A DNA stretch of 64,000 nt from Streptomyces iranensis. GTDB taxonomy: Bacteria; Actinomycetota; Actinomycetes; Streptomycetales; Streptomycetaceae. Every line of letters starts with the position of its first letter. Position 1 is the first letter of the stretch. The stretch spans positions 124,001 through 188,000 of the forward strand of contig NZ_JAGGLR010000015.1 of the NCBI RefSeq assembly GCF_017874715.1, written 5' to 3'. The translations under genes were made by a program, and so were the position numbers. Under the pieces are notes generated by a model. It searched no databases. It saw only the letters and a list, made by a program, of their open reading frames with translations, and was not told where the DNA came from. Positions 32,681 to 41,182 of this stretch are shown one piece after another.

Positions 32681-34386
32681 CCCCTCCGCCCCGTCCCCTC
32701 CGTATCGGCAACGCCTCCGGCTTCTACGGCGACCGCTTCGACGCGTTGCGCGAGATGCTCACCGGCGGGCCCCTGGACGTGCTGACCGGTGACTACCTCG
32801 CCGAGTTGACCATGCTCATCCTGGGCCGGGACCGTGCCAAGGACCCGGCGCGGGGCTATGCCACGACCTTTCTGCGCCAGCTCGAGGACACCCTGGGGCT
32901 CGCCATGGAGCGCGGCGTACGGCTCGTCACCAACGCGGGCGGGCTCAACCCGGCCGGGCTGGCGGACGCGATCCGCGAGCTCGCCGAGCGGCTCGGGATC
33001 GGCTGCCGGGTGGCCCATGTCGAGGGCGACGACCTCCTCGGCGCCCGCGACTGGGGGCCCGGCGTGGTCACCGCCAACGCGTATCTCGGCGGCGCCGGGA
33101 TCACGGCCTGTCTGCGCGGTGGCGCGGATGTGGTGGTCACCGGGCGGGTGACGGACGCCGCGCTGGTGACGGGCCCGGCCGCCGCGCACTTCGGATGGGC
33201 CGCCGACGACTGGGACGCGCTCGCCGGAGCCGTGGCCGCCGGGCACATCCTGGAGTGCGGTACCCAGGCGACCGGCGGCAACTACTCCTTCTTCGCCGAG
33301 CACGACGTGCGCCGCCCAGGCTTCCCCCTCGCCGAGCTCCACCCCGACGGCTCCAGCGTGATCACCAAGCATCCGCACACCGGCGGCGCCGTCACGGTCG
33401 GGACCGTCACCGCCCAGCTCCTCTACGAGACGGCGGGCGCCCGCTATCCGGGCCCGGATGTCACCGCCCGGCTGGACTCGGTGCGGCTGGTCCAGGACGG
33501 CCCGGACCGGGTGCGCGTCCACGGCGTACGGGGCGAGGCGCCGCCCCGCACCCTCAAGACCGGGCTGACCCGGCTCGGCGGCCACCGCAATGAGGTGGTG
33601 TTCGTGCTCACCGGCCTGGACATCGAGCCCAAGGCGGCGCTCGTGCGGGACCAGATGGAGGGGGCGATGAGCAAGCGCCGCCCCGCCGAGGTCCGCTGGA
33701 CCCTCTCCCGTACCGACCACCCCGACGCGGCCGTACAGGAGGAGGCGAGCGCACTGCTGCGGCTGGTGGTGCGCGACCGGGACCCGGCGGCGGTGGGCAG
33801 GGTGATCAGCGGCGCGGCCGTCGAACTGGCCCTCGCCAGCTACCCCGGCTTCCATGTCACTGCCCCGCCCGGAAAGGGCTCCCCTTACGGCGTCTTCGAG
33901 GCCGTGGAGACCCTGGCCGACACCGTGCCGCACACCGCCGTACTGCCGGACGGCTCCCGGCTGTCAGTTCCCCCGGCGCCCACCACGCCCGCCACGCCCG
34001 CCGCCGGCGGCCCGGTGGACGAGCCTGCGCTGCCGCCCCCGCTGCCGCCGGGCCCGACCCGCCGCGCCCCGCTCGGCGCGGTCGCCGGGGCCCGCAGCGG
34101 CGACAAGGGCGGCAGCGCCAATATCGGCGTCTGGGCGCGCGGCGAGGCCGCCTGGCGCTGGCTGGCCCACACCCTCACCACCGACCGGCTGCGGGAACTG
34201 CTCCCGGAGACGGCCGAACTGAACGTCACCCGCCATCCGCTGCCCCGGCTGCGGGCCCTGAACTTCGTCGTGGACGGCCTGCTCGGCGAGGGCGTCGCCG
34301 CGCAGGCCCGCTTCGACCCCCAGGCCAAGGCCGTCGGCGAATGGCTGCGCTCCCGCCATCTGGACATACCGGAGGTCTTGCTGTGA
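32677..34386 (+). CDS. AtuA-like acyclic terpene utilisation protein (DUF1446)
   Basis: A 569-residue protein. The N-terminal about 440 residues are DUF1446: RIGNASGFYGDRFDALREML, LTGDYLAELTMLILGRDRAK, RLVTNAGGLNPAGLADAIRE, GADVVVTGRVTDAALVTGPA and GHILECGTQATGGNYSFF. The C-terminal about 110 residues are the separate AtuA-like small domain (GAVAGARSGDKGGSANIGVW). In Pseudomonas the family belongs to citronellol/geraniol degradation together with geranyl-CoA carboxylase. Here it lies beside carboxylase subunits, which points to a branched or isoprenoid acyl-CoA substrate. GTG 32677 overlaps the previous stop. Its exact reaction is not established. Confidence 0.88.
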   Translation: MTPPPRPLRIGNASGFYGDRFDALREMLTGGPLDVLTGDYLAELTMLILGRDRAKDPARGYATTFLRQLEDTLGLAMERGVRLVTNAGGLNPAGLADAIRELAERLGIGCRVAHVEGDDLLGARDWGPGVVTANAYLGGAGITACLRGGADVVVTGRVTDAALVTGPAAAHFGWAADDWDALAGAVAAGHILECGTQATGGNYSFFAEHDVRRPGFPLAELHPDGSSVITKHPHTGGAVTVGTVTAQLLYETAGARYPGPDVTARLDSVRLVQDGPDRVRVHGVRGEAPPRTLKTGLTRLGGHRNEVVFVLTGLDIEPKAALVRDQMEGAMSKRRPAEVRWTLSRTDHPDAAVQEEASALLRLVVRDRDPAAVGRVISGAAVELALASYPGFHVTAPPGKGSPYGVFEAVETLADTVPHTAVLPDGSRLSVPPAPTTPATPAAGGPVDEPALPPPLPPGPTRRAPLGAVAGARSGDKGGSANIGVWARGEAAWRWLAHTLTTDRLRELLPETAELNVTRHPLPRLRALNFVVDGLLGEGVAAQARFDPQAKAVGEWLRSRHLDIPEVLL

Positions 34387-34471
34387 CCCCCCGTTCCGGC
34401 CTCCGGGCCACAGCCGTTGGCGATGGGCCGCCCTCGCGCCGCCCGGACATACCGGAGGTATCGCTGTGACC
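34362..34471. repeat. Duplicated gene junction, 83-bp spacing
   Basis: Two copies of a 27-bp stretch (first 15 bases ggacataccggaggt; last bases gctgtgacc), at 34362-34388 and 34445-34471, differ at two positions. The first carries the AtuA stop codon. The second carries the ribosome site and GTG start of the carboxylase gene. Confidence 0.93.
34383..34469 (+). CDS. 28-codon mini-ORF linking AtuA and the carboxyltransferase
   Basis: GTG 34383 overlaps the AtuA stop (GTGA). The frame runs 28 codons and ends in a TGA that overlaps the GTG of the carboxyltransferase gene (GTGA). Its C terminus PDIPEVSL copies the AtuA C terminus LDIPEVLL because of the junction duplication. Nothing suggests a folded product. 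If translated it could hand ribosomes on from one gene to the next. A by-product of duplication is equally possible. Confidence 0.3.
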   Translation: MTPRSGLRATAVGDGPPSRRPDIPEVSL

Positions 34472-36064
34472 GTACTCGCGTCCGCGCTCGACCCCGCAGG
34501 CGCCGACCACACGGCCCATCGGGAGGCGATGCTCGCCAAGCTCGCCGAGTTGGAGGGTGAGCACGCCAAGGCGCTCGCCGGGGGCGGTGAGAAATACGTC
34601 CAGCGCCATCGCAAGCGCGGCAAGCTGCTGGTCCGCGAGCGGATCGAGATGCTGCTGGACCCGGACACCCCCTTCCTGGAGCTGTCGCCGCTGGCCGGCT
34701 GGGGCAGCGACTATCCGGTGGGGGCCTCGATCGTCACCGGCATCGGGGTGATCTCCGGTGTGGAGTGCCTGATCAGCGCCAACGATCCGACCGTACGCGG
34801 CGGGGCCAGCAACCCCTGGACGCTCAAGAAGGCGCTGCGCGCCCATGAGATCGCCCGCGTCAACCGGCTTCCGGTGGTCAGCCTCGTCGAGTCCGGCGGC
34901 GCCGATCTCCCCTCCCAGAAGGAGATCTTCATCCCCGGCGGGGCGATGTTCCGGGATCTCACCCGGCTGTCCGCTTCAGGAGTCCCCACGATCGCCGTGG
35001 TCTTCGGCAACTCCACCGCCGGAGGCGCGTACATCCCCGGAATGTCCGACCACGTGATCATGGTCAAGGAGCGCTCCAAGGTCTTCCTGGGCGGTCCGCC
35101 GCTGGTGAAGATGGCCACCGGCGAGGAGAGCGACGACGAGTCGCTGGGCGGCGCCGAGATGCACGCCCGCACCTCCGGGCTCGCCGACTACTTCGCCGCC
35201 GACGAGCCCGACGCGCTGCACCAGGCCCGCCGGGTCGTCGCCCGCCTCAACTGGCGCAAGGCGCACTCCGATCCGGGGCCCGCCGAACCGCCGAAGTACG
35301 ACGCCGAGGAGCTGCTCGGCATCGTTCCGAGCGATCTGAAGGTCCCCTTCGATCCGCGCGAGGTGATCGCCCGGATCGTCGACGGCTCGGACTTCGACGA
35401 GTTCAAGCCGCTGTACGGGCGCAGCCTGGCCACCGGCTGGGCCGCGCTGCACGGCTACCCGGTCGGGGTCCTGGCCAACGCCCAGGGGGTGCTGTTCAGC
35501 GAGGAGTCGCAGAAGGCCGCGCAGTTCATCCAGCTCGCCAACCAGCGCGACATCCCGCTGCTCTTTCTGCACAACACCACCGGCTACATGGTCGGCCGCG
35601 ACTACGAGCAGGGCGGGATCATCAAGCACGGCGCCATGATGATCAACGCCGTCTCCAACTCCCGCGTCCCGCATCTGTCGGTGCTCATCGGCGCCTCGTA
35701 CGGCGCCGGTCACTACGGGATGTGCGGCCGGGCGTACGACCCCCGCTTCCTCTTCGCCTGGCCCAGCGCCAAGTCCGCCGTGATGGGCCCGCAGCAGCTC
35801 GCCGGGGTGATGTCGATCGTCGCCAGGCAGTCCGCCGCCGCCAAGGGGCAGCCGTACGACGATGAGGCCGACGCCGCGCTGCGCGCCATGGTGGAGCAGC
35901 AGATCGAGTCCGAGTCGCTGCCGCTCTTCCTCTCCGGGCGGCTCTACGACGACGGCGTCATCGACCCGCGCGACACCCGCACCGTGCTCGGCCTGTGTCT
36001 GTCCGCCCTGCACACCGCGCCGGTCGAGGGCGCGCGCGGTGGCTTCGGCGTCTTCCGGATGTGA
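34466..36064 (+). CDS. Acyl-CoA carboxylase, carboxyltransferase (beta) subunit
   Basis: A 532-residue biotin-dependent carboxyltransferase of the methylcrotonyl/geranyl-CoA carboxylase type. Key stretches are KLLVRERIEMLLDPDTPFLE, SLVESGGADLPSQKEIFIPG, VFGNSTAGGAYIPGMSDHVI (acyl-CoA oxyanion region), LLFLHNTTGYMVGRDYEQGG and GASYGAGHYGMCGRAYDPRF (carboxybiotin site). The length of about 530 residues fits MccB/AtuC. It works with the biotin subunit encoded next. The start GTG lies in the second copy of a duplicated junction with GGAGGT upstream. Confidence 0.93.
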   Translation: MTVLASALDPAGADHTAHREAMLAKLAELEGEHAKALAGGGEKYVQRHRKRGKLLVRERIEMLLDPDTPFLELSPLAGWGSDYPVGASIVTGIGVISGVECLISANDPTVRGGASNPWTLKKALRAHEIARVNRLPVVSLVESGGADLPSQKEIFIPGGAMFRDLTRLSASGVPTIAVVFGNSTAGGAYIPGMSDHVIMVKERSKVFLGGPPLVKMATGEESDDESLGGAEMHARTSGLADYFAADEPDALHQARRVVARLNWRKAHSDPGPAEPPKYDAEELLGIVPSDLKVPFDPREVIARIVDGSDFDEFKPLYGRSLATGWAALHGYPVGVLANAQGVLFSEESQKAAQFIQLANQRDIPLLFLHNTTGYMVGRDYEQGGIIKHGAMMINAVSNSRVPHLSVLIGASYGAGHYGMCGRAYDPRFLFAWPSAKSAVMGPQQLAGVMSIVARQSAAAKGQPYDDEADAALRAMVEQQIESESLPLFLSGRLYDDGVIDPRDTRTVLGLCLSALHTAPVEGARGGFGVFRM

Positions 36065-36189
36065 GTGAGGAACCCGTGAGCCGTGCCTGTTTGTCCGCCC
36101 GTTCGCTCCTCTCGTCCGCCGTGTTGGTGCGGGGTGTGCGTCATGGTTTCGCTTCGGCGTCTTCCTGCAGGGGAGTGAGGAACCCGTGA
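36042..36189. repeat. Duplicated gene junction, about 110-bp spacing
   Basis: gcttcggcgtcttcc recurs at 36042 and 36151, and gagtgaggaacccgtga at 36063 and 36173. The first set is the end of the carboxyltransferase gene plus its intergenic bases. The second directly precedes the biotin-subunit start. Confidence 0.9.
36076..36189 (+). CDS. 37-codon mini-ORF linking carboxyltransferase and biotin subunit
   Basis: GTG 36076 is in the first copy of the duplicated junction, at the position corresponding to the real start of the next gene, 11 bases after the carboxyltransferase stop. The frame (VSRACLSARSLLSSAVLVRG...) ends in TGA at 36187-36189, overlapping the GTG of the biotin-subunit gene. The peptide is not recognisable. 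It is parallel to the mini-ORF at 34383-34469 in origin and arrangement. Confidence 0.3.
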   Translation: MSRACLSARSLLSSAVLVRGVRHGFASASSCRGVRNP

Positions 36190-38135
36190 TCCGTTCCCTG
36201 CTGGTCGCCAACCGCGCCGAGATAGCCCGGCGTATCGTCCGCACCTGCCGTGACCTCGGTATCGCCACCGTCGCGGTGCATTCCGACGCGGACTCCGACG
36301 CGCCTCACGCGCGCGAGGCCGACGCCGCCGTAAGGCTGCCGGGCGACGCCCCGGCCGACACCTATCTGCGCGGCGATCTCCTGGTGAAGGCGGCCCTGGC
36401 CGCCGGGGCCGACGCCGTCCACCCCGGCTATGGCTTCCTCTCGGAGCACGCCGACTTCGCGCGCGCCGTAAGGGCCGCGGGGCTGGTGTGGGTGGGGCCG
36501 GCGCCCGAGGCGATGGAGGCCATGGCCTCCAAGACCCGGGCCAAGGAGATCATGCGCAAGGCGGGTGTGCCGCTGCTCGATCCGCTCGACCCGGCGGAGG
36601 TCACCGCCCGCGATCTGCCCGTGCTGGTCAAGGCGGCGGCGGGCGGCGGCGGCCGGGGCATGCGGGTGGTGCGCGAACTGGCCGCGCTCCCCGCCGAACT
36701 CGACTCCGCCCGCGCCGAGGCGGCCTCCGCCTTCGGCGACGGCGAAATCTTCGTGGAGCCCTATATGGAGGGCGCCCGCCATGTCGAGGTCCAGGTGCTT
36801 GCCGACACCCACGGCACCGTATGGACCCTCGGCACCCGCGACTGCTCCCTCCAGCGCCGCCACCAGAAGGTCATCGAGGAGGCCCCGGCCCCCGGTCTTG
36901 ACGGGGAACTGCGGCACACCCTGGCCGAGTCGGCGGCGAACGCGGCGCGTGCGATCGGCTACGAGGGCGCGGGCACGGTGGAGTTCCTGGTCTCGCCGTC
37001 GGGTCGGGCGTACTTCCTGGAGATGAACACCCGCCTCCAGGTCGAGCACCCGGTCACCGAGGAGATCCACGGACTCGACCTGGTGGCGCTCCAGCTGCGG
37101 ATCGCGGAGGGGGAGCGGCTCGGCGCCGAGCCTCCGGTGCCCCGGGGGCACGCCGTCGAGGCGCGGCTGTACGCCGAGGACCCGGCGCGCGACTGGCGGC
37201 CGCAGACGGGGATCCTGCACCGGCTGGAGATCCCCGGGCTGCGGGTGGACTCCGGGCCGGACGGCGGAGACGTGATCGGCGTCCACTACGACCCGATGCT
37301 GGCCAAGGTCATCGCCGTGGCCCCCACCCGGGCCGAGGCGGTGCGGCGGCTGGCCCACGGGCTGGAGCGGGCCCGGATCCACGGCCCGGTGACCAACCGG
37401 GAGCTGCTCGTACGGGCGCTGCGCCACCCGGAGTTCGAGGCGGGCCGTATGGACACCGGGTTCCTCGAACGCCATTTGCCCGAGCTGACCGCTGACGCCC
37501 CCGATAACGATGAGGCGGTCCCGCTCGCCGCCCTCGCCGCCCTCGCCGCCGCCCTGGCCGACGCGGCGCGGCGGCCGCCGACCGTGGCCGGGCGGCTGGG
37601 CGGCTGGCGCAATGTGCCCTCCCAGCCGCAGCTGAGGAACTACCGCGCCGAACCGGACGGCACCGAGCACGAGGTGCGCTACCGCCTCACCCGTGACGGG
37701 CTGCTCGCGGAGGGCCTCTCCGAGGTCCGGCTGCTGACCGCCGAGCCGGGGCGGGACGTCGAGCCGGCTCGGGTCGTCCTCGATGTGGCCGGGGTCCGGC
37801 GGACGTTCGAGGTGACGGCCTATGGGGACCGCCGCTATGTCGACACGCCCCAGGGCGGCCATGTGTTCACCGCACTGCCCCGCTTCCCCGACCCCACCGC
37901 CCGCACCGAACCCGGCTCGTTGCTGGCGCCCATGCCGGGCACGGTGGTGCGGGTGGCCGAGGTGGCGGTCGGGGACCGGGTCGAGGCCGGACAGCCCCTG
38001 CTGTGGCTGGAGGCCATGAAGATGGAGCACCGCGTGACCGCGCCCGCCGCCGGGGTGCTCACCGCCCTGCACGCCGTCCCCGGCCGCCAGGTCGAGGTCG
38101 GAGCCCTGCTCGCCGTCGTGGCGGCGGAGGAGTGA
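36186..38135 (+). CDS. Acyl-CoA carboxylase, biotin carboxylase/BCCP (alpha) subunit
   Basis: A 649-residue protein. Biotin-carboxylase N domain (LVANRAEIARRIVRTCRDLG, GYGFLSEHADFARAV), ATP-grasp domain (LVKAAAGGGGRGMRVVREL, EPYMEGARHVEVQVLADTHG, FLEMNTRLQVEHPVTEEIHG), a linker domain, then a C-terminal biotinyl domain with the biotinylated lysine in LEAMKMEHRVTAP. This is the one-chain MccA/AccA3 layout. With the beta subunit it forms the carboxylase that fixes bicarbonate onto an enoyl- or acyl-CoA. Confidence 0.94.
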   Translation: MIRSLLVANRAEIARRIVRTCRDLGIATVAVHSDADSDAPHAREADAAVRLPGDAPADTYLRGDLLVKAALAAGADAVHPGYGFLSEHADFARAVRAAGLVWVGPAPEAMEAMASKTRAKEIMRKAGVPLLDPLDPAEVTARDLPVLVKAAAGGGGRGMRVVRELAALPAELDSARAEAASAFGDGEIFVEPYMEGARHVEVQVLADTHGTVWTLGTRDCSLQRRHQKVIEEAPAPGLDGELRHTLAESAANAARAIGYEGAGTVEFLVSPSGRAYFLEMNTRLQVEHPVTEEIHGLDLVALQLRIAEGERLGAEPPVPRGHAVEARLYAEDPARDWRPQTGILHRLEIPGLRVDSGPDGGDVIGVHYDPMLAKVIAVAPTRAEAVRRLAHGLERARIHGPVTNRELLVRALRHPEFEAGRMDTGFLERHLPELTADAPDNDEAVPLAALAALAAALADAARRPPTVAGRLGGWRNVPSQPQLRNYRAEPDGTEHEVRYRLTRDGLLAEGLSEVRLLTAEPGRDVEPARVVLDVAGVRRTFEVTAYGDRRYVDTPQGGHVFTALPRFPDPTARTEPGSLLAPMPGTVVRVAEVAVGDRVEAGQPLLWLEAMKMEHRVTAPAAGVLTALHAVPGRQVEVGALLAVVAAEE

Positions 38136-38310
38136 CCCGGCCCCGCGCACCGCACGGGCCGCACAGTCCGCGCAGCCGGCGCGGGCCGCGCGGGACCGTA
38201 ACGGCCCGCGACGCAACGCATCACAGCCGGACCGCGCAACGCACCGCAAGGGGCCCGTACAGCACGGCGCACGTGGCCCGCACAACGCACGCACGTGGGA
38301 GGAGCCGTCC
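38136..38310. other. 175-bp low-complexity spacer inside the operon
   Basis: Filled with degenerate cgcac/gcgca-type words (gcacgggccgcacagtccgc, caacgcaccgcaagg, cgcacaacgcacgcacgtgg). Ends in the ribosome site gggagg of the acyl-CoA dehydrogenase gene. No ORF with credible coding features. Confidence 0.6.
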
Positions 38311-39471
38311 ATGACCAGCCCGCACACGCCCGTGGACACCCCGGAGCGCGTGGCGCTCCGCGCCGCGGTGTCGTCCTTCGCCAAGGGACATGCCCCGGGC
38401 AGCCCCCAGGAGGGCGATGGGGCCGCCGAACTATGGGCCGAGGCAGGAAAGCTGGGCTATCTCGGCGTCAACCTCCCCGAGGAGTACGGCGGCGGAGGCG
38501 GCGGCATCACCGAGCTGTCCATCGTCCTGGAGGAACTGGGCGCGGCGGGCTGCCCGCTGCTCATGCTCGTCGTCTCGCCCGCCATCTGCGGCACCGTCAT
38601 CGCCCGGTTCGGCACCGCCGGGCAGAAGGAGCGCTGGCTGCCCGGTCTGGCCGACGGCAGCATCACCATGGCCTTCGGCATCACCGAGCCCGACGCCGGA
38701 TCCAACTCGCACCGCATCACCACCACCGCCCGCCGGGACGAGGGCGGCGGCTGGATACTCAACGGCCGTAAGGTCTTCATCACCGGTGTGGACAAGGCCG
38801 ACGCGGTCCTTGTCGTCGGCCGCACGGAGGACGCCAGAACCGGGAAGCTCAAGCCCTGCCTGTTCATCGTCCCGCGCGGGACCCACGGCTTCTCCCACCA
38901 CCACATCCCCATGGAGCTGGCCGCCGCGGAGAAGCAGTTCGAGCTGGTGCTGGACGATGTGACGCTGCCCGCCGACGCGCTGGTGGGCGACGAGGACGCG
39001 GGGCTGCTCCAGCTCTTCGCGGGGCTCAACCCGGAGCGCATCATGACGGCGGCGTTCGCGCTGGGGATGGGCCGCTACGCGCTCGACAAGGCCGTGGACT
39101 ACGCCCGTACCCGCCAGGTGTGGAAGGAGCCCATAGGCGCCCACCAGGCGATCGCCCACCCCCTCGCCCAGGCCCATATCGAGCTGGAGCTGGCCCGGCT
39201 GATGATGGCGAAGGCGGCGTACCTGTACGACGAGGGCGATGACGCGGGCGCGGGCGAGGCCGCCAACATGGCCAAGTACGCGGCCGGGGAGGCCGCGGTG
39301 AAGGCGGTGGACCAGGCCGTGCACACCCTGGGCGGCAATGGCCTGACCGCCGAGTACGGGCTGGGGCGGCTGATCACGGCCGCCCGGGTGGCCCGGATCG
39401 CCCCCGTCAGCAGGGAGATGATCCTCAACTACGTCTCCCACCAGACCCTGGGCCTGCCCAAGTCGTACTGA
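38311..39471 (+). CDS. Acyl-CoA dehydrogenase
   Basis: A 386-residue FAD enzyme that introduces the alpha-beta double bond of an acyl-CoA. Typical blocks are LGVNLPEEYGGGGGGITELS, FGITEPDAGSNSHRITTTAR, GRKVFITGVDKADAVLVVGR, FELVLDDVTLPADALVGDED and AVHTLGGNGLTAEYGLGRLI. Residue assignment of the catalytic Glu is not attempted. Fifth protein of the operon, upstream of the CoA ligase. The last codons and stop (cccaagtcgtactga) are repeated once 20 bases downstream. Confidence 0.92.
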   Translation: MTSPHTPVDTPERVALRAAVSSFAKGHAPGSPQEGDGAAELWAEAGKLGYLGVNLPEEYGGGGGGITELSIVLEELGAAGCPLLMLVVSPAICGTVIARFGTAGQKERWLPGLADGSITMAFGITEPDAGSNSHRITTTARRDEGGGWILNGRKVFITGVDKADAVLVVGRTEDARTGKLKPCLFIVPRGTHGFSHHHIPMELAAAEKQFELVLDDVTLPADALVGDEDAGLLQLFAGLNPERIMTAAFALGMGRYALDKAVDYARTRQVWKEPIGAHQAIAHPLAQAHIELELARLMMAKAAYLYDEGDDAGAGEAANMAKYAAGEAAVKAVDQAVHTLGGNGLTAEYGLGRLITAARVARIAPVSREMILNYVSHQTLGLPKSY

Positions 39472-39500
39472 GCGGGCCCAAGTCGTACTGAGTCGGCGCC
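39456..39500. repeat. 20-bp repeat of the acyl-CoA dehydrogenase gene end
   Basis: cccaagtcgtactgag occurs at 39457 (gene end including TGA) and again 20 bases later. Further degenerate copies (gccgaagtcgtaggga) occur near 39528. Confidence 0.85.
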
Positions 39501-39598
39501 GGGCCCGCTGAGCCGGCGCCGGACCCGCCGAAGTCGTAGGGAGCTCGTGGGTAGGGCAGAACGGACAGGTAGGTCCATCAGAGCTGAGGGGAGCGGCC

Positions 39599-41182
39599 AT
39601 GGTGCTGCGCAGCGAGTATCCCGATGTACCGCCCGTCGATCTGCCCATCCACGACGCCGTACTGGCCCGCGCGGCCGAGGAGTTCGGCGACCTGACCGCG
39701 CTGGTGGACGGTGTGACCGGGGCGGCCCTGAGCTATGCCGCGCTGGACCGCGCGACGCGCCGGATCGGGGCCGCGCTGGCCGAGGCGGGGGTGCGCAAAG
39801 GCGATGTGGTGGCCCTGCACAGCCCCAACTCGATCATGTACCCACCGGCGTTCTACGGCGCCACCCGCACCGGGGCCGCGGTCACTACGGTGCATCCGCT
39901 GGCCACGCCGGAGGAGTTCGCCAAGCAGCTCCGGGACGCGGCCGCGTCGTGGATCATCACCGTCTCGGCGCTGCTGGGTGTGGCCCGGCAGGCCGCCGAA
40001 CGGGCGGGCGGAATACGGGAGATCTTCGTCTGTGACGAGGCGAGCGGCCATCGCTCGCTGCGCTCCATGCTGAGCGGCACCGCGCCCGAACCCGTGGTGG
40101 AGATCGACCCGGCCGAGGACATCGCCGTCCTGCCGTACTCCTCCGGCACCACCGGCACCCCCAAGGGGGTGATGCTCACCCACCGCAACGTGGCCACCAA
40201 CCTCGCGCAGGTGGAGACGCTGGTGCCGAACCGGCCGGGGGAGCGGGTGCTGGCTGTTCTGCCGTTCTTCCACAGCTACGGCCTTACGGCGCTCATGAAC
40301 GCACCACTCCGCAACGGCGGCACGGTGATCGTGCTGCCCCGCTTCGAACTCGACACCTTCCTCGCGGCGATCGAGAAGCACCGCGCCCAGGCGCTCTATG
40401 TGGCCCCGCCGATCGTGCTGGCGCTCGCCAAGCATCCGGCGGTGGACGGCCATGACCTGTCGTCGGTGCGGTATGTGCTGAGCGCGGCGGCCCCGCTGGA
40501 CGCCCGGCTCGCGGAGGCGTGCGCCCAGCGGCTCGGTGTACCGCCGCTGCTCCAGGCGTTCGGGATGACGGAGCTGTCCCCGGGCTCCCATCTGGTGCCG
40601 CGCGACGCGAAGAACGCCCCGCCCGGGACCGTCGGAAAGCTGCTCCCCAGCACCGAGATGCGCATCGTGCACCCGGACAGCGGTGCGGACCTGGCCCTGG
40701 GCGAGGACGGCGAGATCGTCATCCGCGGACCGCAGGTGATGAAGGGCTATCTGGGCCGCCCCGAGGACACCGACGCGATGATCGACGCCGAGGGCTGGCT
40801 GCACACCGGCGACGTCGGACATGTGGACGCGGACGGCTGGCTGTACGTGGTGGACCGGGTGAAGGAGCTCATCAAGTACAAGGGCTATCAGGTCGCCCCG
40901 GCCGACCTGGAGGCCGTGCTGCTCGCCCATGAGGCCGTCGTCGACGCCGCCGTGATCGGGGTGACGGACGCGGCGGGCAATGAGATCCCCAAGGCATATG
41001 TGGTGCCCAGGCCCGGGACCCGGATCTCGGAGGACGACCTGATCGCGTACGTTGCCGGGCAGGTGGCCCCGTACAAGAAGGTGCGCCGTGTGGAGTTCAC
41101 GGACGCCGTGCCGCGCTCGGCCACCGGCAAGATCCTCAGGCGTGAACTGCGCGCCAGGGAAAGGAGTTCGACCGCCCCATGA
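39599..41182 (+). CDS. AMP-forming acyl-CoA ligase (4-coumarate-CoA ligase type)
   Basis: A 527-residue adenylate-forming enzyme. A3 motif SSGTTGTPKGVMLTHRN, A5 motif LLQAFGMTELSPGSH, A7/A8 region GWLHTGDVGHVDADGWLYVV and VKELIKYKGYQVAPADLEAV, and the catalytic Lys in RSATGKILRRELR. It activates a carboxylic acid to its CoA thioester with ATP, presumably feeding the dehydrogenase and carboxylase of the same operon. ATG 39599 has GAGGGGAG upstream. The stop overlaps the next ATG. Confidence 0.93.
   Translation: MVLRSEYPDVPPVDLPIHDAVLARAAEEFGDLTALVDGVTGAALSYAALDRATRRIGAALAEAGVRKGDVVALHSPNSIMYPPAFYGATRTGAAVTTVHPLATPEEFAKQLRDAAASWIITVSALLGVARQAAERAGGIREIFVCDEASGHRSLRSMLSGTAPEPVVEIDPAEDIAVLPYSSGTTGTPKGVMLTHRNVATNLAQVETLVPNRPGERVLAVLPFFHSYGLTALMNAPLRNGGTVIVLPRFELDTFLAAIEKHRAQALYVAPPIVLALAKHPAVDGHDLSSVRYVLSAAAPLDARLAEACAQRLGVPPLLQAFGMTELSPGSHLVPRDAKNAPPGTVGKLLPSTEMRIVHPDSGADLALGEDGEIVIRGPQVMKGYLGRPEDTDAMIDAEGWLHTGDVGHVDADGWLYVVDRVKELIKYKGYQVAPADLEAVLLAHEAVVDAAVIGVTDAAGNEIPKAYVVPRPGTRISEDDLIAYVAGQVAPYKKVRRVEFTDAVPRSATGKILRRELRARERSSTAP

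Noticed and set aside
35995..36189. A 64-codon protein starting at 35995
   Set aside because: Its first part is a frame-shifted copy of the carboxyltransferase C terminus. Only the portion from GTG 36076 is considered, as a mini-ORF.
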